Source of the DNA: Streptomyces sp. STR69
Lineage (GTDB): Bacteria > Actinomycetota > Actinomycetes > Streptomycetales > Streptomycetaceae
Assembly: GCF_024519455.1 (NCBI RefSeq)
Contig: NZ_JALJRY010000001.1
Location: forward strand, 295,253-359,252
DNA: 64,000 bases
Direction of reading: 5' to 3'
The notes under the pieces are model-generated. The model was not told where the DNA came from, searched no databases, and saw only the letters and a program-made list of their open reading frames with translations. Shown here piece after piece: positions 25,712-37,649 of this stretch. Every line of letters starts with the position of its first letter. Position 1 is the first letter of the stretch. The translations under genes and the position numbers were made by a program.

Positions 25712-26746
25712 ATGACCGAGCATCATCATCTGCCGTCCGAACTCGAAGTCCCCTCCGAGGCCCCCGACCGCAACCTCGCCCTGGAACTCGTCCGGGTGAC
25801 CGAAGCCGCCGCGATGGCCGCGGGCCGCTGGGTCGGGCGCGGTGACAAGAACGGCGCCGACGGTGCCGCCGTGCGTGCCATGCGGACCCTCGTCTCCACC
25901 GTCTCGATGAACGGCGTCGTCGTCATCGGAGAGGGCGAGAAGGACGAGGCGCCGATGCTCTTCAACGGCGAGCGCGTCGGTGACGGGACCGGGCCCGAGT
26001 GCGACATCGCCGTCGACCCGATCGACGGGACCACCCTCAACGCCAAGGGCATGCCGAACGCGATCGCCGTGCTCGCCGCCGCGGACCGGGGTTCGATGTT
26101 CGACCCGTCCGCCGTCTTCTACATGGACAAGCTGGTCACCGGGCCCGAGGCCGCCGAGTTCGTCGACATCGAGGCCCCGATCTCGGTGAACGTCCGCCGG
26201 GTCGCCAAGGCCAAGCGGGTCACGCCCGAGGACGTCACCGTCGTCGTGCTGGACCGACCGCGGCACGACGGGATCATCAAGGAGATCCGGGAGACCGGTG
26301 CGCGGATCAAGCTGATCTCCGACGGCGATGTCGCGGGCTCGATCCTGGCGCTGCGCGAGGGCACCGGTGTGGATCTGCTGCTCGGCGTCGGCGGCACCCC
26401 CGAGGGCATCATCTCGGCCTGTGCCGTGAAGTGCCTGGGGGGCGTGATCCAGGGCAAGTTGTGGCCCAAGGACGACGCGGAGCGGCAGCGGGCGCTGGAC
26501 GCGGGGCACGACCTGGACCGTGTGCTCACCACCGACGACCTGGTGTCCGGCGAGAACGTGTTCTTCGTCGCGACCGGGATCACGGACGGGGAGCTGCTGC
26601 GGGGCGTGCGGTACCGGTCGGAGACCGCGACCACCGACTCCATCGTGATGCGGTCCAAGTCCGGCACGGTGCGGCGGATCGACTCGGAGCACCGGCTGAG
26701 CAAGCTGCGGGCGTACAGCGCGATTGACTTTGATCGGGCCAAGTAA
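25712..26746 (+). CDS. glpX: Class II fructose-1,6-bisphosphatase
   Basis: 344 residues from ATG 25712, preceded by AAAGGTG. It hydrolyses fructose-1,6-bisphosphate in gluconeogenesis. Metal-site motifs are GEGEKDEAP (73-81) and VDPIDGTT (101-108, Asp102 and Asp105), followed by the GlpX-specific [13 protein letters not shown]. The length is normal. A strong bidirectional terminator lies behind it. Confidence 0.97.
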   Translation: MTEHHHLPSELEVPSEAPDRNLALELVRVTEAAAMAAGRWVGRGDKNGADGAAVRAMRTLVSTVSMNGVVVIGEGEKDEAPMLFNGERVGDGTGPECDIAVDPIDGTTLNAKGMPNAIAVLAAADRGSMFDPSAVFYMDKLVTGPEAAEFVDIEAPISVNVRRVAKAKRVTPEDVTVVVLDRPRHDGIIKEIRETGARIKLISDGDVAGSILALREGTGVDLLLGVGGTPEGIISACAVKCLGGVIQGKLWPKDDAERQRALDAGHDLDRVLTTDDLVSGENVFFVATGITDGELLRGVRYRSETATTDSIVMRSKSGTVRRIDSEHRLSKLRAYSAIDFDRAK

Positions 26747-26775
26747 CGCGACTGGGGACGGGGTGCTTTGGGCCG

Positions 26776-26830
26776 TTGGCGGCTGCGGGTCCGTTGTGGC
26801 TGGTCGCGCAGTTCCCCGCGCCCCTTGGGG
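26776..26830. repeat. Streptomyces intergenic repeat element
   Basis: The stretch containing GTGGCTGGTCGCGCAGTTCC and CCGCGCCCCTTGGGG is, from memory, found many times in intergenic regions of Streptomyces genomes. Only one copy occurs here. Its role is unknown. It sits in the 3' untranslated region of glpX. Confidence 0.5.
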
Positions 26831-26875
26831 AGTTGCCCTGGCCGGCACCTACAAGGCGGCCCCCGTCCGATGATG

Positions 26876-26910
26876 AAAAGGCGCCCCCTGGTGCGGAGGG
26901 GGCGCCTTTT
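26876..26910. terminator. Bidirectional intrinsic terminator between glpX and wblI
   Basis: AAAAGGCGCCCCC (26876-26888) and GGGGGCGCCTTTT (26898-26910) form a perfect 13-bp stem with a 9-nt loop and a T run on both strands. It serves the convergent glpX and wblI genes. Confidence 0.9.
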
Positions 26911-26911
26911 G

Positions 26912-27286
26912 TCATCCGGCCGCCGCTATGCGGCCCGCCGCGCGGGCCTTCTGGAGTTCCAGGTCGCGGCGGCGGCGCCTGGCCAGGACCACACGGCGTT
27001 CGGCGGCGGTGAGACCGCCCCAGACGCCGTAGGGCTCGGGTTGGAGGAGGGCGTGTTCGCGGCACTCGACCATGACCGGACAGCGCGCGCAGACGCGTTT
27101 GGCGGCGTCCTCGCGGGAGAGCCGGGCGGCGGTGGGTTCCTTGGAGGGTGCGAAGAACAGGCCGGCCTCGTCGCGCCGGCACACCGCTTCGGTGTGCCAT
27201 GGAGCGTCTTGGTCCCTGTCTCGCGCAGGCATCCGCTGGGCCGGAACAGCAGCTACCTGCAGGGACGAATGCGGCGGTTGCAGCAC
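26912..27286 (-). CDS. wblI: WhiB-like iron-sulfur transcription regulator
   Basis: 124 residues from GTG 27286, with AGGAG upstream. The four cluster cysteines are Cys36, Cys66, Cys69 and Cys75 (CX2CX5C), followed by the GVWGG turn (87-91) and a basic C-terminal helix (RRVVLARRRRRDLELQK) for DNA binding. The symbol is taken from remembered gene order next to glpX in S. coelicolor, so the family is sure and the paralogue name less so. It is likely redox or NO responsive, since it carries a [4Fe-4S] cluster. Confidence 0.9.
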   Translation of the reverse strand: MLQPPHSSLQVAAVPAQRMPARDRDQDAPWHTEAVCRRDEAGLFFAPSKEPTAARLSREDAAKRVCARCPVMVECREHALLQPEPYGVWGGLTAAERRVVLARRRRRDLELQKARAAGRIAAAG

Positions 27287-27459
27287 GGTCTACTCCTGAC
27301 GACGGCTTCGCGAGCGAGAGACGATGCAGCAAGGCCTACCCGCTGTGCGCGCGCCTATGCACTGAGTTCCGAACCGCTGGTTTCCGTGCGCTTGTGCGCG
27401 ATGTCAGGGGCGGACCGGCGTGGACCGATCAGCTCCACATGTGTCCCGATTCACAACCG

Positions 27460-28176
27460 TCAACGGTCCAGGTGTTTGCGCAAACCCTTGTCGACCTTGC
27501 GCTGAACCCGATCGAGAATGTCCGCAACGAGCTTGCCGCGCTTGGGTTTTGCCTCGATGTTTCCGAGTACGGCCCACCCGTCGACGTAGACGACGGGCGC
27601 GTCCGGCTCCATTGAATCCAGCGTGTCCACCTCGAAGTTGCCGAGGACGCCACCGCCGGTGCCGCGCAGCGACACGTTCTCCGGGACGCGGATCTCGACG
27701 TTGCCGAAGACCGAGATCGCCTTGATGACGACCTGCTGGTACTCGAAGATCGCCTCGCTGAGGTCGATCTCGACGCTGCCGAACACGGCGTACGCGTGCA
27801 TCCGGCGGCCGGCGCGCCAGCGGCCCTTGCGCATGGCGGAGCTGAACACGGCCACCACGTGCCCGTCGGCCTCGGCCGGGATCGCGCCCTCCGTCGGGCG
27901 GTTCGGCGCTGGGCTGTACGACGAGGCCGTCGCCCGGTGTCCATGGGCGGCCGGCAGGTCCTGGATGAAGACCTCCAGCTCGCCGACCGTCTTGGCGCTC
28001 AGCACACCCTCGACCCGCTCGGCGTGCTCGTCGGCGGTCAGCCGCCCCTCGGCCAGGGCGTCGCGCAGGATGTCGGCGATGCGGTCACGGTCGGCGTCCG
28101 AGGCGCGCAGCTGAGCGGCGGCGGGCGCGGGCTGCGGGGCCGTGGGCGCGGATGCGGGCTGCTTCTGAAGGTCCAC
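27460..28176 (-). CDS. DUF1707 protein with LiaF-like C-terminal beta domain
   Basis: 238 residues from GTG. After a Pro/Ala-rich N-terminus comes the DUF1707 helical module (LRASDADRDRIADILRDAL, then GRLTADEHAERVEG). The C-terminal half (AVFGSVEIDLSEA, VFGNVEIRVPENV, AVLGNIEAKP) is a parallel beta-helix-like repeat like that of LiaF, a regulator of cell-envelope stress response. No membrane helix is present. It sits between wblI and the class I fumarase. Confidence 0.82.
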   Translation of the reverse strand: MDLQKQPASAPTAPQPAPAAAQLRASDADRDRIADILRDALAEGRLTADEHAERVEGVLSAKTVGELEVFIQDLPAAHGHRATASSYSPAPNRPTEGAIPAEADGHVVAVFSSAMRKGRWRAGRRMHAYAVFGSVEIDLSEAIFEYQQVVIKAISVFGNVEIRVPENVSLRGTGGGVLGNFEVDTLDSMEPDAPVVYVDGWAVLGNIEAKPKRGKLVADILDRVQRKVDKGLRKHLDR

Positions 28177-28354
28177 GACAGCAGAGTACCGAAACGCGAT
28201 AGATCGCGACTAGGGGTGTGGACAACGTTGGCGTGGCGAGGCCCCGGCGAACTGAGCCTTACCTCACAAGCAGGCTGTCAGCGGCAGGTTCTACGCTGGT
28301 GAGCGCCCGCCAGTGTCGGCGGGCGGCCGTCTGTCGAGTGAGGAATGGGCTGCG

Positions 28355-30025
<1,671 letters not shown>

Positions 30026-30033
30026 CGCCGACC

Positions 30034-30061
30034 GGCCCCGTCCTCAAACGCCGGACGGGCC
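30034..30061 (+). terminator. Terminator hairpin with common Streptomyces element
   Basis: GGCCCCGTCC (30034-30043) pairs with GGACGGGCC (30053-30061) with one bulge, and the loop is TCAAACGCC. The TCCTCAAACGCCGGACGG stretch recurs, from memory, behind many Streptomyces genes. It lies 8 nt after the fumarase stop. Confidence 0.65.
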
Positions 30062-30066
30062 GATTA

Positions 30067-30078
30067 TGTACCGGTACA
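30067..30078. promoter_or_regulatory. Perfect 12-bp palindrome TGTACCGGTACA
   Basis: TGTACCGGTACA lies 124 nt upstream of the SH3-domain gene, just after the fumarase terminator. It is a plausible operator for a dimeric repressor, but no binding protein is known. Confidence 0.3.
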
Positions 30079-30201
30079 CAGGATGTCGTCCCGCTTTGTC
30101 CCAGGGATGAACGGGACGGCATCCTCGCCCCCTTCGCCGGAAAAGCTCCGTGCTGACTGGATCACAGCCCGTGGTCCCCGGTCGACTCGGAGGAACCCCC
30201 C

Positions 30202-30561
30202 ATGATCCGACGTACTCTGCGCAACGGTCTTGTGGCCGCGCTCGCAGCCGTCGCCGTCTTCCCCGCAGCAGCCGTCGCCGCCCCGGCCGGCCACTCGGCG
30301 CACCCCACCCGCCACCACGTCACCACCCACACCTGGGGCAGTGTCACCACCCACCGCTACACCCGTCTGAACGTCCGCTCCGGCCCCGGCACCGGCTACC
30401 GCGTCGTCGGCACGCGCCCGGTCGGGCAGGCCCTGCCCATCGTCTGCAAGACGCGCGGCTCCGGCGTCGTCGGCAACCACTGCTGGTACAAGCTCCCGCA
30501 CCACGAGGGCTACGTCTCCGCGCACTACCTCCGCAACCACAGCGCCGTCCGCTGGTGCTGA
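30202..30561 (+). CDS. Secreted bacterial SH3-domain protein
   Basis: 119 residues with GGAGGAA upstream. The signal peptide ends near AVA/APA (about residue 27). A His-rich segment (HSAHPTRHHVTTHTW) precedes one SH3b domain (RLNVRSGPGTGYRVVGTRPVG, cut to its start), which has a Cys pair (CKTRGSGVVGNHCWYKL). A third Cys ends the protein. Such proteins bind cell-wall peptides. The function is unknown. A 13-bp hairpin terminator follows. Confidence 0.8.
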   Translation: MIRRTLRNGLVAALAAVAVFPAAAVAAPAGHSAHPTRHHVTTHTWGSVTTHRYTRLNVRSGPGTGYRVVGTRPVGQALPIVCKTRGSGVVGNHCWYKLPHHEGYVSAHYLRNHSAVRWC

Positions 30562-30592
30562 CCCCCGCCTGACCCCGTCCGGCCGACGACAT

Positions 30593-30628
30593 CCCCCGAC
30601 GGGACGGTCCCGTACGTCCCGTCGGGGG
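30593..30628 (+). terminator. Hairpin terminator
   Basis: CCCCCGACGGGAC (30593-30605) pairs perfectly with GTCCCGTCGGGGG (30616-30628) around a 10-nt loop. There is no T run. It ends the SH3-domain transcription unit. Confidence 0.75.
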
Positions 30629-30742
30629 ACACCAGGTCAACACCCCTTCATAATCCGGCATATTCGGGGCGATCCGGGTGTGGCCCCGCACCGCCCCCGG
30701 GAACGGATCACGACGGTCACCCCGGTACGGCGAGGGAGCACG

Positions 30743-31498
30743 ATGGAAAGCCACGTGACGGTCGAGCGGCAGCGGCTCCTGACGGAACGGCTCCGCCTCC
30801 TCAAGCAGCGGACCGGGCTGAGCCTGGCCGCGCTGGCCGCCCTCACCCCGTACAGCAAGTCGACCTGGCACCGCTATCTGAACGGCGACCAGTTCCCGCC
30901 CCGGGCGGTGGTCGAGGCGCTCGCCCGGCTCGCGCACACCGACCCCGGCCCGCTGCTCTCCCTGTGGGACGCGGCGGTCCTGGAGCAGTCCAGGCCCACC
31001 GCTCCCCCACCACAGCCTCCCGCCCCGCCCGTACGCCCCCGTCGGCTGCGCGCGCCTGCCCGCGCCCTCGTCGCCCTCGCCGCGATGGCCACCACGGTCG
31101 CGGTCACCGCCGGGGCCGCCGACGTCCTCGACCGCGACACCGGGGCGGAGCCGTACGCGGCGGCCTCCTGCCGTGACGGTGGCTGCCAGGGGGAGTCGCC
31201 GTCCGTCGGGACCTGCGCCCGGGACGCCCGTACGGAGAGGGTCGTGGCGCGGGCCGCCCAGGTCGTACGGCTCCGCTACTCGCCGTCCTGCGCGACCGTC
31301 TGGTCCGAGGTGCGCACCCGGGTCGGCGGCGCGCGGGAGATCTCGATCAGGTCGGGCCGGGACGAGCTGTCCGCCGAGTACCCGGGCGACCGCTCGGACG
31401 GCTACAGCAGCCCGATGCTGGCCGCCGCGGACCCGCGCGGGGCACAGGCGTGCGCCGAGGTGGGCGGCAGGCCCGTCTGCACGGCTCCGGACCACTGA
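30743..31498 (+). CDS. XRE-type HTH protein with membrane helix and extracytoplasmic DUF2690 domain
   Basis: 251 residues from ATG 30743, preceded by GAGGGAG. Residues about 12-70 form a helix-turn-helix ([21 protein letters not shown]). A Pro-rich linker and one membrane helix (about 107-128) follow. The outer part is DUF2690 with five or six cysteines ([37 protein letters not shown]). The layout suggests a one-component membrane regulator that senses an extracellular signal. It lies 37 bp before fumC. Confidence 0.8.
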   Translation: MESHVTVERQRLLTERLRLLKQRTGLSLAALAALTPYSKSTWHRYLNGDQFPPRAVVEALARLAHTDPGPLLSLWDAAVLEQSRPTAPPPQPPAPPVRPRRLRAPARALVALAAMATTVAVTAGAADVLDRDTGAEPYAAASCRDGGCQGESPSVGTCARDARTERVVARAAQVVRLRYSPSCATVWSEVRTRVGGAREISIRSGRDELSAEYPGDRSDGYSSPMLAAADPRGAQACAEVGGRPVCTAPDH

Positions 31499-31535
31499 CC
31501 CGGAACATCCCCGCCCTCCCGGTCGATATACAGGT

Positions 31536-32921
31536 ATGAGCGACTACCGCATCGAGCACGACTCCATGGGCGAGGTACAGGTCCCGGCGGACGCCAAGTG
31601 GCGGGCGCAGACCCAGCGCGCCGTGGAGAACTTCCCGATCTCGGGCCAACGCATCGAGCGCGCCCACATCGAGGCGCTGGCCCGGATCAAGGGTGCCGCC
31701 GCCAAGGTGAACGCCGAACTGGGCGTGCTGGACAAGGACATCGCGGAGGCGATCCAGGAGGCGGCCCGTGAGGTGGCCGACGGGGCGTGGGACGAGCACT
31801 TCCCGATCGACGTGTTCCAGACGGGGTCCGGCACCTCGTCCAACATGAACACCAACGAGGTGATCGCGACCCTCGCGACCGAGCGGCTCGGGCGGGACGT
31901 CCACCCGAACGACCACGTCAACGCCTCGCAGTCGTCCAACGACGTCTTCCCCTCCAGCATCCACATCGCGGCCACCGGTGCCGTGATCCGTGATCTGATC
32001 CCGGCCCTGGAGCACCTCGCGGGCGCGCTGTCGCGCAAGTCCGTCGAGTTCGCCGACGTGGTGAAGTCGGGGCGGACCCATCTGATGGATGCCACGCCGG
32101 TGACGCTTGGGCAGGAGTTCGGCGGGTACGCGGCCCAAGTGCGGTACGGCGTCGAGCGGTTGCAGGCCTCGCTGCCCCGGCTGGCCGAACTGCCGCTCGG
32201 CGGGACCGCCGTCGGCACCGGCATCAACACCCCGCCCGGTTTCTCCGCCGCCGTGATCGCGGAGGTCGCCCTCGTCACCGGGCTGCCGCTCACCGAGGCG
32301 CGCGATCACTTCGAGGCGCAGGGTGCCCGGGACGGGATCGTCGAGACCAGCGGGCAGTTGCGGACCATCGCCGTAGGACTGACGAAGATCGCGAACGATC
32401 TGCGGTGGATGGCGTCCGGGCCGCGCACCGGGCTGTCCGAGATCTCGCTGCCGGATCTCCAGCCGGGGTCCTCGATCATGCCCGGCAAGGTCAACCCGGT
32501 GATCCCGGAGGCCGTGCTCATGGTCGCCGCGCAGGTCGTCGGCAATGACGCGACCGTCGCCACCGCCGGCGCCGCGGGCAACTTCGAGCTCAATGTGATG
32601 CTGCCGGTGATCGCCAGGAACGTCCTGGAGTCCGTCCGGTTGCTCGCGAACGTCTCGCGGCTGCTCGCCGACCGGACCGTGGACGGGATCGTCGCTCACC
32701 GGGAGCGTGCGCGCGAGTACGCCGAGTCGTCGCCGTCCGTCGTCACACCGCTGAACAAGTACATCGGGTACGAGGAGGCCGCCAAGGTGGCCAAGAAAGC
32801 ACTGGCGGAACGCAAGACGATCCGCCAAGTCGTGCTGGAGAACGGCTATGTGGAGCGCGGTGACCTGACCGAGACGCAGCTCGACGAGGCCCTCGATGTC
32901 CTGCGGATGACGCGTCCGTAA
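31536..32921 (+). CDS. fumC: Class II fumarate hydratase
   Basis: 461 residues from ATG 31536 ([14 protein letters not shown]). The frame is open further upstream only because of the overlapping DUF2690 gene. The fumarase/aspartase signature [11 protein letters not shown] is at about residues 310-320. [12 protein letters not shown] and [15 protein letters not shown] bind substrate. It is iron-free and oxygen-stable, so it complements the class I enzyme. The ribosome-binding site is weak. Confidence 0.97.
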   Translation: MSDYRIEHDSMGEVQVPADAKWRAQTQRAVENFPISGQRIERAHIEALARIKGAAAKVNAELGVLDKDIAEAIQEAAREVADGAWDEHFPIDVFQTGSGTSSNMNTNEVIATLATERLGRDVHPNDHVNASQSSNDVFPSSIHIAATGAVIRDLIPALEHLAGALSRKSVEFADVVKSGRTHLMDATPVTLGQEFGGYAAQVRYGVERLQASLPRLAELPLGGTAVGTGINTPPGFSAAVIAEVALVTGLPLTEARDHFEAQGARDGIVETSGQLRTIAVGLTKIANDLRWMASGPRTGLSEISLPDLQPGSSIMPGKVNPVIPEAVLMVAAQVVGNDATVATAGAAGNFELNVMLPVIARNVLESVRLLANVSRLLADRTVDGIVAHRERAREYAESSPSVVTPLNKYIGYEEAAKVAKKALAERKTIRQVVLENGYVERGDLTETQLDEALDVLRMTRP

Positions 32922-32928
32922 CCAATTG

Positions 32929-32940
32929 TCGCCATGGCGA
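32929..32940. promoter_or_regulatory. Perfect 12-bp palindrome TCGCCATGGCGA
   Basis: TCGCCATGGCGA lies 8 nt after fumC and 54 nt before the DUF402 gene. It could be a short hairpin or an operator. Confidence 0.25.
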
Positions 32941-32981
32941 GAACCGTGACGCGCGCCGCAGCGTCGTATGCCCGGGGCACC

Positions 32982-32987
32982 TAATAT
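32982..32987 (+). promoter_or_regulatory. Candidate -10 element of the DUF402 gene
   Basis: TAATAT is a near-consensus -10 hexamer. It ends 6 nt before the ATG at 32994, so the transcript would be almost leaderless. No good -35 is seen. Confidence 0.4.
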
Positions 32988-32993
32988 CTGTTC

Positions 32994-33686
32994 ATGGCAG
33001 ACGGTGGAGCAGTGAGAGCGGTGGAAGCGGGTACGTCTACGGCCTTCTGGGCGCCCGGGAGTCAGATCCTGTGGCGTTATCGGGAGAATGCCGGACCGCG
33101 CTTCCACATCGCCCGCCCCGTCACGGTCGTCCGCGACGACGAGGAGCTGCTCGCGGTCTGGATGGCGCCCGGCACCGAGTGTGTGAAGCCGATGCTCGCG
33201 GACGGCACGTCGGTGCACGTGGAGCCGCTGGAGACGCGGTACACCAAGCCGCGCACGGTCCAGCGCGACCACTGGTTCGGGACGGGTGTGCTGAAGCTGG
33301 CGCGGCCCGGTGAGCCGTGGTCGGTGTGGCTGTTCTGGGAGCCGGGATGGCGGTTCAAGAACTGGTACGTGAACCTTGAGGAACCGCTGGCCCGTTGGGC
33401 GGGCGGGGTCGACTCCGAGGATCACTTCCTGGACATCACCGTGGAGCCGGACCGGAGTTGGGAGTGGCGTGACGAGGACGAGTTCGCGCAGGCCCAGCGG
33501 GACGGGCTGATGGATCCCCAACTCGCCGAGCGGGTACGGAAAGCGGGCTGGTCGGCGGTGGAAGCCATCCGCGACTGGGGGGCTCCGTTCGCGGACGGCT
33601 GGCAGCACTGGCGCCCGGATCCGTCCTGGGCTGTACCTTCACTTCCGGAGGACTGGGACCGCACCCCCGCGCACATGTCCACATGA
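32994..33686 (+). CDS. DUF402 domain protein (FomD-like)
   Basis: 230 residues. The DUF402 barrel shows RYRENAGPRFHIARPVTVV, cut to its first strands, then WFGTGVLKLARPG, FKNWYVNLEEPL and DHFLDITVEPDRSWEWRDEDE, with the acidic and Lys/Tyr residues of the FomD nucleotide-hydrolase-like family. The latter hydrolyses CMP- or nucleotide-linked intermediates in fosfomycin synthesis, but most homologues are housekeeping proteins of unknown role. Confidence 0.85.
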   Translation: MADGGAVRAVEAGTSTAFWAPGSQILWRYRENAGPRFHIARPVTVVRDDEELLAVWMAPGTECVKPMLADGTSVHVEPLETRYTKPRTVQRDHWFGTGVLKLARPGEPWSVWLFWEPGWRFKNWYVNLEEPLARWAGGVDSEDHFLDITVEPDRSWEWRDEDEFAQAQRDGLMDPQLAERVRKAGWSAVEAIRDWGAPFADGWQHWRPDPSWAVPSLPEDWDRTPAHMST

Positions 33687-33988
33687 GACCCTTGATGCGC
33701 CCCCGGTGCGCAACCGTAGGATCGTCCTCCGCAAGGGCACCGCGACAACTCCCGGAGCATGTACCGGGACTGACCAGATGTCACCGAGGGGCGGCAGGAC
33801 GTGAGCGAGGGGTACGAGGGCAACACCGGCGACACCGGTCCTGAGGGCCGCCGGTCCATCGGTGGCACAGGAACAGCCTCTGACCACGCGGGAATTCCGT
33901 TCCTGGGGCACGTATTCCGGGTATCGGCATTTCGGCGGGACGATCCGCGCGTACGGCGCGCGGTCCCGGACGGACGGATTCGACACGC
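33687..33988. other. Intergenic region before the PP2C phosphatase gene
   Basis: 302 bp. A small inverted repeat (TCCCGG 33750-33755, CCGGGA 33764-33769) may be regulatory. A 63-codon frame from GTG 33801 fills the right part and is listed separately. Nothing else was recognised. Confidence 0.5.
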
Positions 33989-33992
33989 GTGA
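33801..33992 (+). CDS. Possible small upstream gene coupled to the PP2C gene
   Basis: A 63-codon frame starts at GTG 33801 behind GGCAGGAC, and its TGA overlaps the next GTG in the four bases GTGA (33989-33992), a classical coupling arrangement. Third-position GC is clearly lower than in neighbouring genes, especially in the second half, so it may be only an accidental frame. There is no similarity I can name. Confidence 0.25.
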   Translation: MSEGYEGNTGDTGPEGRRSIGGTGTASDHAGIPFLGHVFRVSAFRRDDPRVRRAVPDGRIRHA

Positions 33993-36085
33993 CGGAGCAC
34001 CCCACCTCCTTCGAGCGCCCACAGGGCGCCGACCCCACGGACCCCCGTGGGGCGCTTCTGCGTACCTCGACGCCGCCGCCCAGGCCGTCCGGTGCCCCGG
34101 CCTTACCGGCTCAGGCACGCACCGGTGAGCCGTCCTCGGCGCCGGGTACGAGCACGTCCCGCGCCAAGGGGAAGGACCCGGCAGGTACCCCTGTGAAGCC
34201 CGACACCGCAGGTGGCTCCGAGCACTCCCAGCCCTCGGCCGCCGAACCCGACGCCCACCGTCCGCGTCCCGCGCCCGAGTCCATCCCGGTCCAGCCGGGG
34301 GTCGGCGAGGTCTCCGACGCCGTCGCCAAGGAGCGCCGTACGGGACAGGGGCTGCCTCCGGGCGGTCCCATGCCGATGCGGCGGGACGGGGACCGGCTGC
34401 GTTTCGTGGGCGCCGCGACCCGGCGGATCGCCCGCGGTATCGACCTGGACGAGATCGTGATGGGGCTGTGCCGGGCGACCGTGCCGACCTTCTCGGACGC
34501 GATCCTGGTCTATCTGCGGGACCCGCTGCCGGTGGGCGACGAGCGGCCCACGGGTCCCGTCGTGCTGCGGCTGCGCCGTACCGACCGGATCCCGGAGGAG
34601 CGGGACACGGAGAACGGCTTCATGCCCGCGCTCCAGCCCGAGCAGCCCTCCGAACTGTCGGCGGTCACCGCCGAGTTGTGCGAGGTCAGGCCCGGCGGCG
34701 CGCTGAACGAGGTGCTGCGGGGCGTACGTCCCGTCTTCGCCGACTCTCCCGCAGCCCGCGCCGCGCTGCCCGAACTGCTCGGCGAGGGCGGCGAGTTGAT
34801 CGTCCCCGCGGGCCAGCGGGCGATCCTCGCGCCGCTGCGCGGCCGGCGCCGGGTGATCGGCGCCGCACTCTTCCTGCGCCGCCCCGAACGCATGGCGTTC
34901 GAGGCCGACGACCTCCTGGTCGCCGCCCAACTCGCCACGCACAGCGCCCTGGGCATCGACAAGGCGGTCCTCTACGGCCGTGAGGCGTACATCGCCGACG
35001 AGTTGCAGCGCACCATGCTCCCCGAGACCCTGCCGCGCCCCACCGGCGTGCGGCTGGCCTCCCGCTACCTCCCGGCCGCCGAGACGGCCCGGGTCGGCGG
35101 CGACTGGTACGACGCGATCCCGCTGCCCGGCAGCCGGGTCGCCCTCGTGGTCGGCGATGTCATGGGCCACTCCATGACCTCGGCCGCGATCATGGGCCAA
35201 CTCCGCACCACCGCACAGACGTTGGCGGGTCTCGACCTGCCCCCGCAGGAGGTCCTGCACCACCTCGACGAACAGGCCCAGCGGCTCGGCACCGACCGCA
35301 TGGCGACCTGCCTCTACGCGGTCTACGACCCGGTCTCGCACCGCATCACCATCGCCAACGCGGGCCATCCGCCACCGGTGCTGCTGCACCTGGGCGGCCG
35401 GGCCGAGGTCCTGCGGGTGCCGCCCGGCGCCCCGATCGGTGTCGGCGGCGTCGACTTCGAGGCCGTGGAACTGGACGCGCCCGCCGGGGCCACGCTGCTC
35501 CTGTACACGGACGGGCTGGTCGAGTCGCGGCTGCGGGACGTGTGGACCGGGATAGAGCAGCTGCGCGAGAAGCTGGCCGCGGTCGCGCAGCTCACCGGAC
35601 CGGACCATCCGCCGCCCCTGGAAGCCCTGTGCGACGAGGTGCTCGACATGCTCGGCCCGGGCGACCGGGACGACGACATCGCGCTGCTCGCCGCCCGCTT
35701 CGACGGGATCGCGCCGAGTGACGTGGCGTACTGGTTCCTCGACCCGGAGGACTCCGCACCCGGCCAGGCCCGTCGGCTGGCCCGGCGGGCGCTGGCCCGC
35801 TGGGGCATGGAGGACATGACCGACTCGGTGGAGCTGCTGGTCAGCGAGGTGGTGACGAACGCCGTACGGTACGCCTCGCGGCCGGTCACGCTACGTCTGC
35901 TGCGGACCGACGTGCTGCGCTGCGAGGTCGGCGACGACGTGCCCCAGCTGCCCAGGCTGCGGCAGGCACGGGCCACGGACGAGGGCGGGCGCGGGCTCTA
36001 CCTGGTCAACAAACTGGCCCGTCGGTGGGGAGCGACCCGGCTCAGCACCGGGAAGGTGGTCTGGTTCGAACTGAACCGGAATTAG
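33989..36085 (+). CDS. GAF-PP2C (SpoIIE/RsbU-type) phosphatase with C-terminal anti-sigma-like ATPase domain
   Basis: 698 residues. Residues 1-130 are a Pro/Ser-rich disordered region. A GAF domain follows (about 140-330), then a PP2C-type serine phosphatase domain ([27 protein letters not shown], cut to the metal-site Asp-rich segments; [19 protein letters not shown]). The C-terminal 130 residues are an RsbW-like HATPase ([14 protein letters not shown] with the N-box Asn, [13 protein letters not shown]). Such proteins control anti-sigma-factor antagonists in partner switching. Carrying both phosphatase and kinase-like domains, it could switch one antagonist both ways, which is inference. Confidence 0.9.
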   Translation: MTEHPTSFERPQGADPTDPRGALLRTSTPPPRPSGAPALPAQARTGEPSSAPGTSTSRAKGKDPAGTPVKPDTAGGSEHSQPSAAEPDAHRPRPAPESIPVQPGVGEVSDAVAKERRTGQGLPPGGPMPMRRDGDRLRFVGAATRRIARGIDLDEIVMGLCRATVPTFSDAILVYLRDPLPVGDERPTGPVVLRLRRTDRIPEERDTENGFMPALQPEQPSELSAVTAELCEVRPGGALNEVLRGVRPVFADSPAARAALPELLGEGGELIVPAGQRAILAPLRGRRRVIGAALFLRRPERMAFEADDLLVAAQLATHSALGIDKAVLYGREAYIADELQRTMLPETLPRPTGVRLASRYLPAAETARVGGDWYDAIPLPGSRVALVVGDVMGHSMTSAAIMGQLRTTAQTLAGLDLPPQEVLHHLDEQAQRLGTDRMATCLYAVYDPVSHRITIANAGHPPPVLLHLGGRAEVLRVPPGAPIGVGGVDFEAVELDAPAGATLLLYTDGLVESRLRDVWTGIEQLREKLAAVAQLTGPDHPPPLEALCDEVLDMLGPGDRDDDIALLAARFDGIAPSDVAYWFLDPEDSAPGQARRLARRALARWGMEDMTDSVELLVSEVVTNAVRYASRPVTLRLLRTDVLRCEVGDDVPQLPRLRQARATDEGGRGLYLVNKLARRWGATRLSTGKVVWFELNRN

Positions 36086-36182
36086 ACCCAGTCCAAAAGT
36101 TGCCGAGGTCCCGGCGTGGGAGTTGACTGCTGGGGTACGCGAAGCGAAAGCGACCTACTTTCTTCCGAACAGGAGGACGCTC

Positions 36183-37640
36183 GTGACGCAGGCACCCCAG
36201 CACACTCCGTACACCACGAACAACGTCGGCATTCCGGTGGAGAGCGACGAACACTCGCTCACCGTCGGCCCCGACGGCCCGATCCTGCTCCAGGACCACT
36301 ACCTCATCGAGAAGATGGCCCAGTTCAACCGGGAACGGGTCCCCGAGCGGGTGGTGCACGCCAAGGGCTCCGGAGCGTACGGCTTCTTCGAAGTCACCAA
36401 CGACGTCAGCCAGTTCACCCGGGCCGACCTCTTCCAGCCCGGCAAACGCACCGAGATGCTGGCCCGGTTCTCCACCGTCGCCGGTGAGCAGGGCTCGCCC
36501 GACACCTGGCGCGACCCCCGCGGCTTCGCGCTCAAGTTCTATACCGAGCACGGCAATTACGACATGGTGGGCAACAACACCCCGGTCTTCTTCGTCCGTG
36601 ACACCATCAAGTTCCAGGACTTCATCCGCTCGCAGAAGCGCCACCCGGCGACCGGACTGCGCAGCAACGACATGCAGTGGGACTTCTGGACCCTCTCCCC
36701 CGAGTCGGCGCACCAGGTGACCTGGCTGATGGGCGACCGGGGCATCCCGAAGACGTACCGCCACATGAACGGCTACAGCTCGCACACGTACATGTGGATC
36801 AACGGCGCCGGTGAGCGGTTCTGGGTGAAGTACCACTTCAAGACCGACCAGGGCATCGAGTACCTCACCCAGGCCGAGGCCGACGAACTGGCCGGGCAGG
36901 ACGGCGACAAGCACCGCCGTGACCTGCACGAGTCGATCGAGTCCGGGAACGCGCCGAGCTGGTCCCTGAAGGTCCAGATCATGCCGTTCGAGGACGCGGC
37001 GGACTACCGCTTCAACCCCTTCGACCTGACGAAGGTCTGGCCGCACGGGGACTACCCGCTGATCGACGTCGGCCGCATGACCCTGAACCGGAACCCGGAC
37101 GACTACTTCGTCCATATCGAGCAGGCCGCCTTCGAGCCCTCGAACCTGGTCCCGGGCATCGGCCCCTCGCCGGACAAGATGCTACTGGGCCGGCTCTTCT
37201 CCTACCCGGACACCCACCGGTACCGGATCGGCCCCAACTACGCCCAGCTGCCGCCGAATCGGCCGCACTCGCAGGTCAACTCGTACGCCAAGGACGGCCC
37301 GATGCGGTACGAGGCGTCCACCGCGGCGCGGCCGTACGCCCCGAACTCCTACGGCGGCCCCGCGGCCGACTACGGACAGTTCGGCGACCCGGCGAGCTGG
37401 CAGACGGCCGGTGAACTCGTGCGCGAGGCAACGAAGTTGCACCGCGAGGACGACGACTTCGGCCAGGCCGGCACGATGGTCCGCGAGGTCCTGGACGACG
37501 CGGCCCGCGACCGCCTCGTCTCGAACATCACCGGCCACCTGAAGACCGACGTGTCCCGCTCGGTCCTCGACCGCGCCCTGCTGTACTGGCGACACGTGGA
37601 CAAGGAACTCGGCGACCGGATCGCCGCGAACTTCGAGTAG
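36183..37640 (+). CDS. Monofunctional haem catalase
   Basis: 485 residues from GTG 36183, with AGGAGG at good spacing. Catalytic His59 ([13 protein letters not shown]), Asn132 (VGNNTPVFF) and the proximal haem ligand Tyr341 ([11 protein letters not shown]) are present. Length and sequence fit small-subunit clade 3 catalases. It degrades hydrogen peroxide and is probably peroxide inducible, though no clear CatR/Fur box was found in the 97-bp upstream gap. TTGACT (36123-36128) is a candidate -35. Confidence 0.95.
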   Translation: MTQAPQHTPYTTNNVGIPVESDEHSLTVGPDGPILLQDHYLIEKMAQFNRERVPERVVHAKGSGAYGFFEVTNDVSQFTRADLFQPGKRTEMLARFSTVAGEQGSPDTWRDPRGFALKFYTEHGNYDMVGNNTPVFFVRDTIKFQDFIRSQKRHPATGLRSNDMQWDFWTLSPESAHQVTWLMGDRGIPKTYRHMNGYSSHTYMWINGAGERFWVKYHFKTDQGIEYLTQAEADELAGQDGDKHRRDLHESIESGNAPSWSLKVQIMPFEDAADYRFNPFDLTKVWPHGDYPLIDVGRMTLNRNPDDYFVHIEQAAFEPSNLVPGIGPSPDKMLLGRLFSYPDTHRYRIGPNYAQLPPNRPHSQVNSYAKDGPMRYEASTAARPYAPNSYGGPAADYGQFGDPASWQTAGELVREATKLHREDDDFGQAGTMVREVLDDAARDRLVSNITGHLKTDVSRSVLDRALLYWRHVDKELGDRIAANFE

Positions 37641-37649
37641 CGGTACGCG

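Noticed and set aside
31173..31535. N-terminal extension of fumC
   Set aside because: It lies inside the DUF2690 gene in another frame; fumarases start at MSDYRIEHD.
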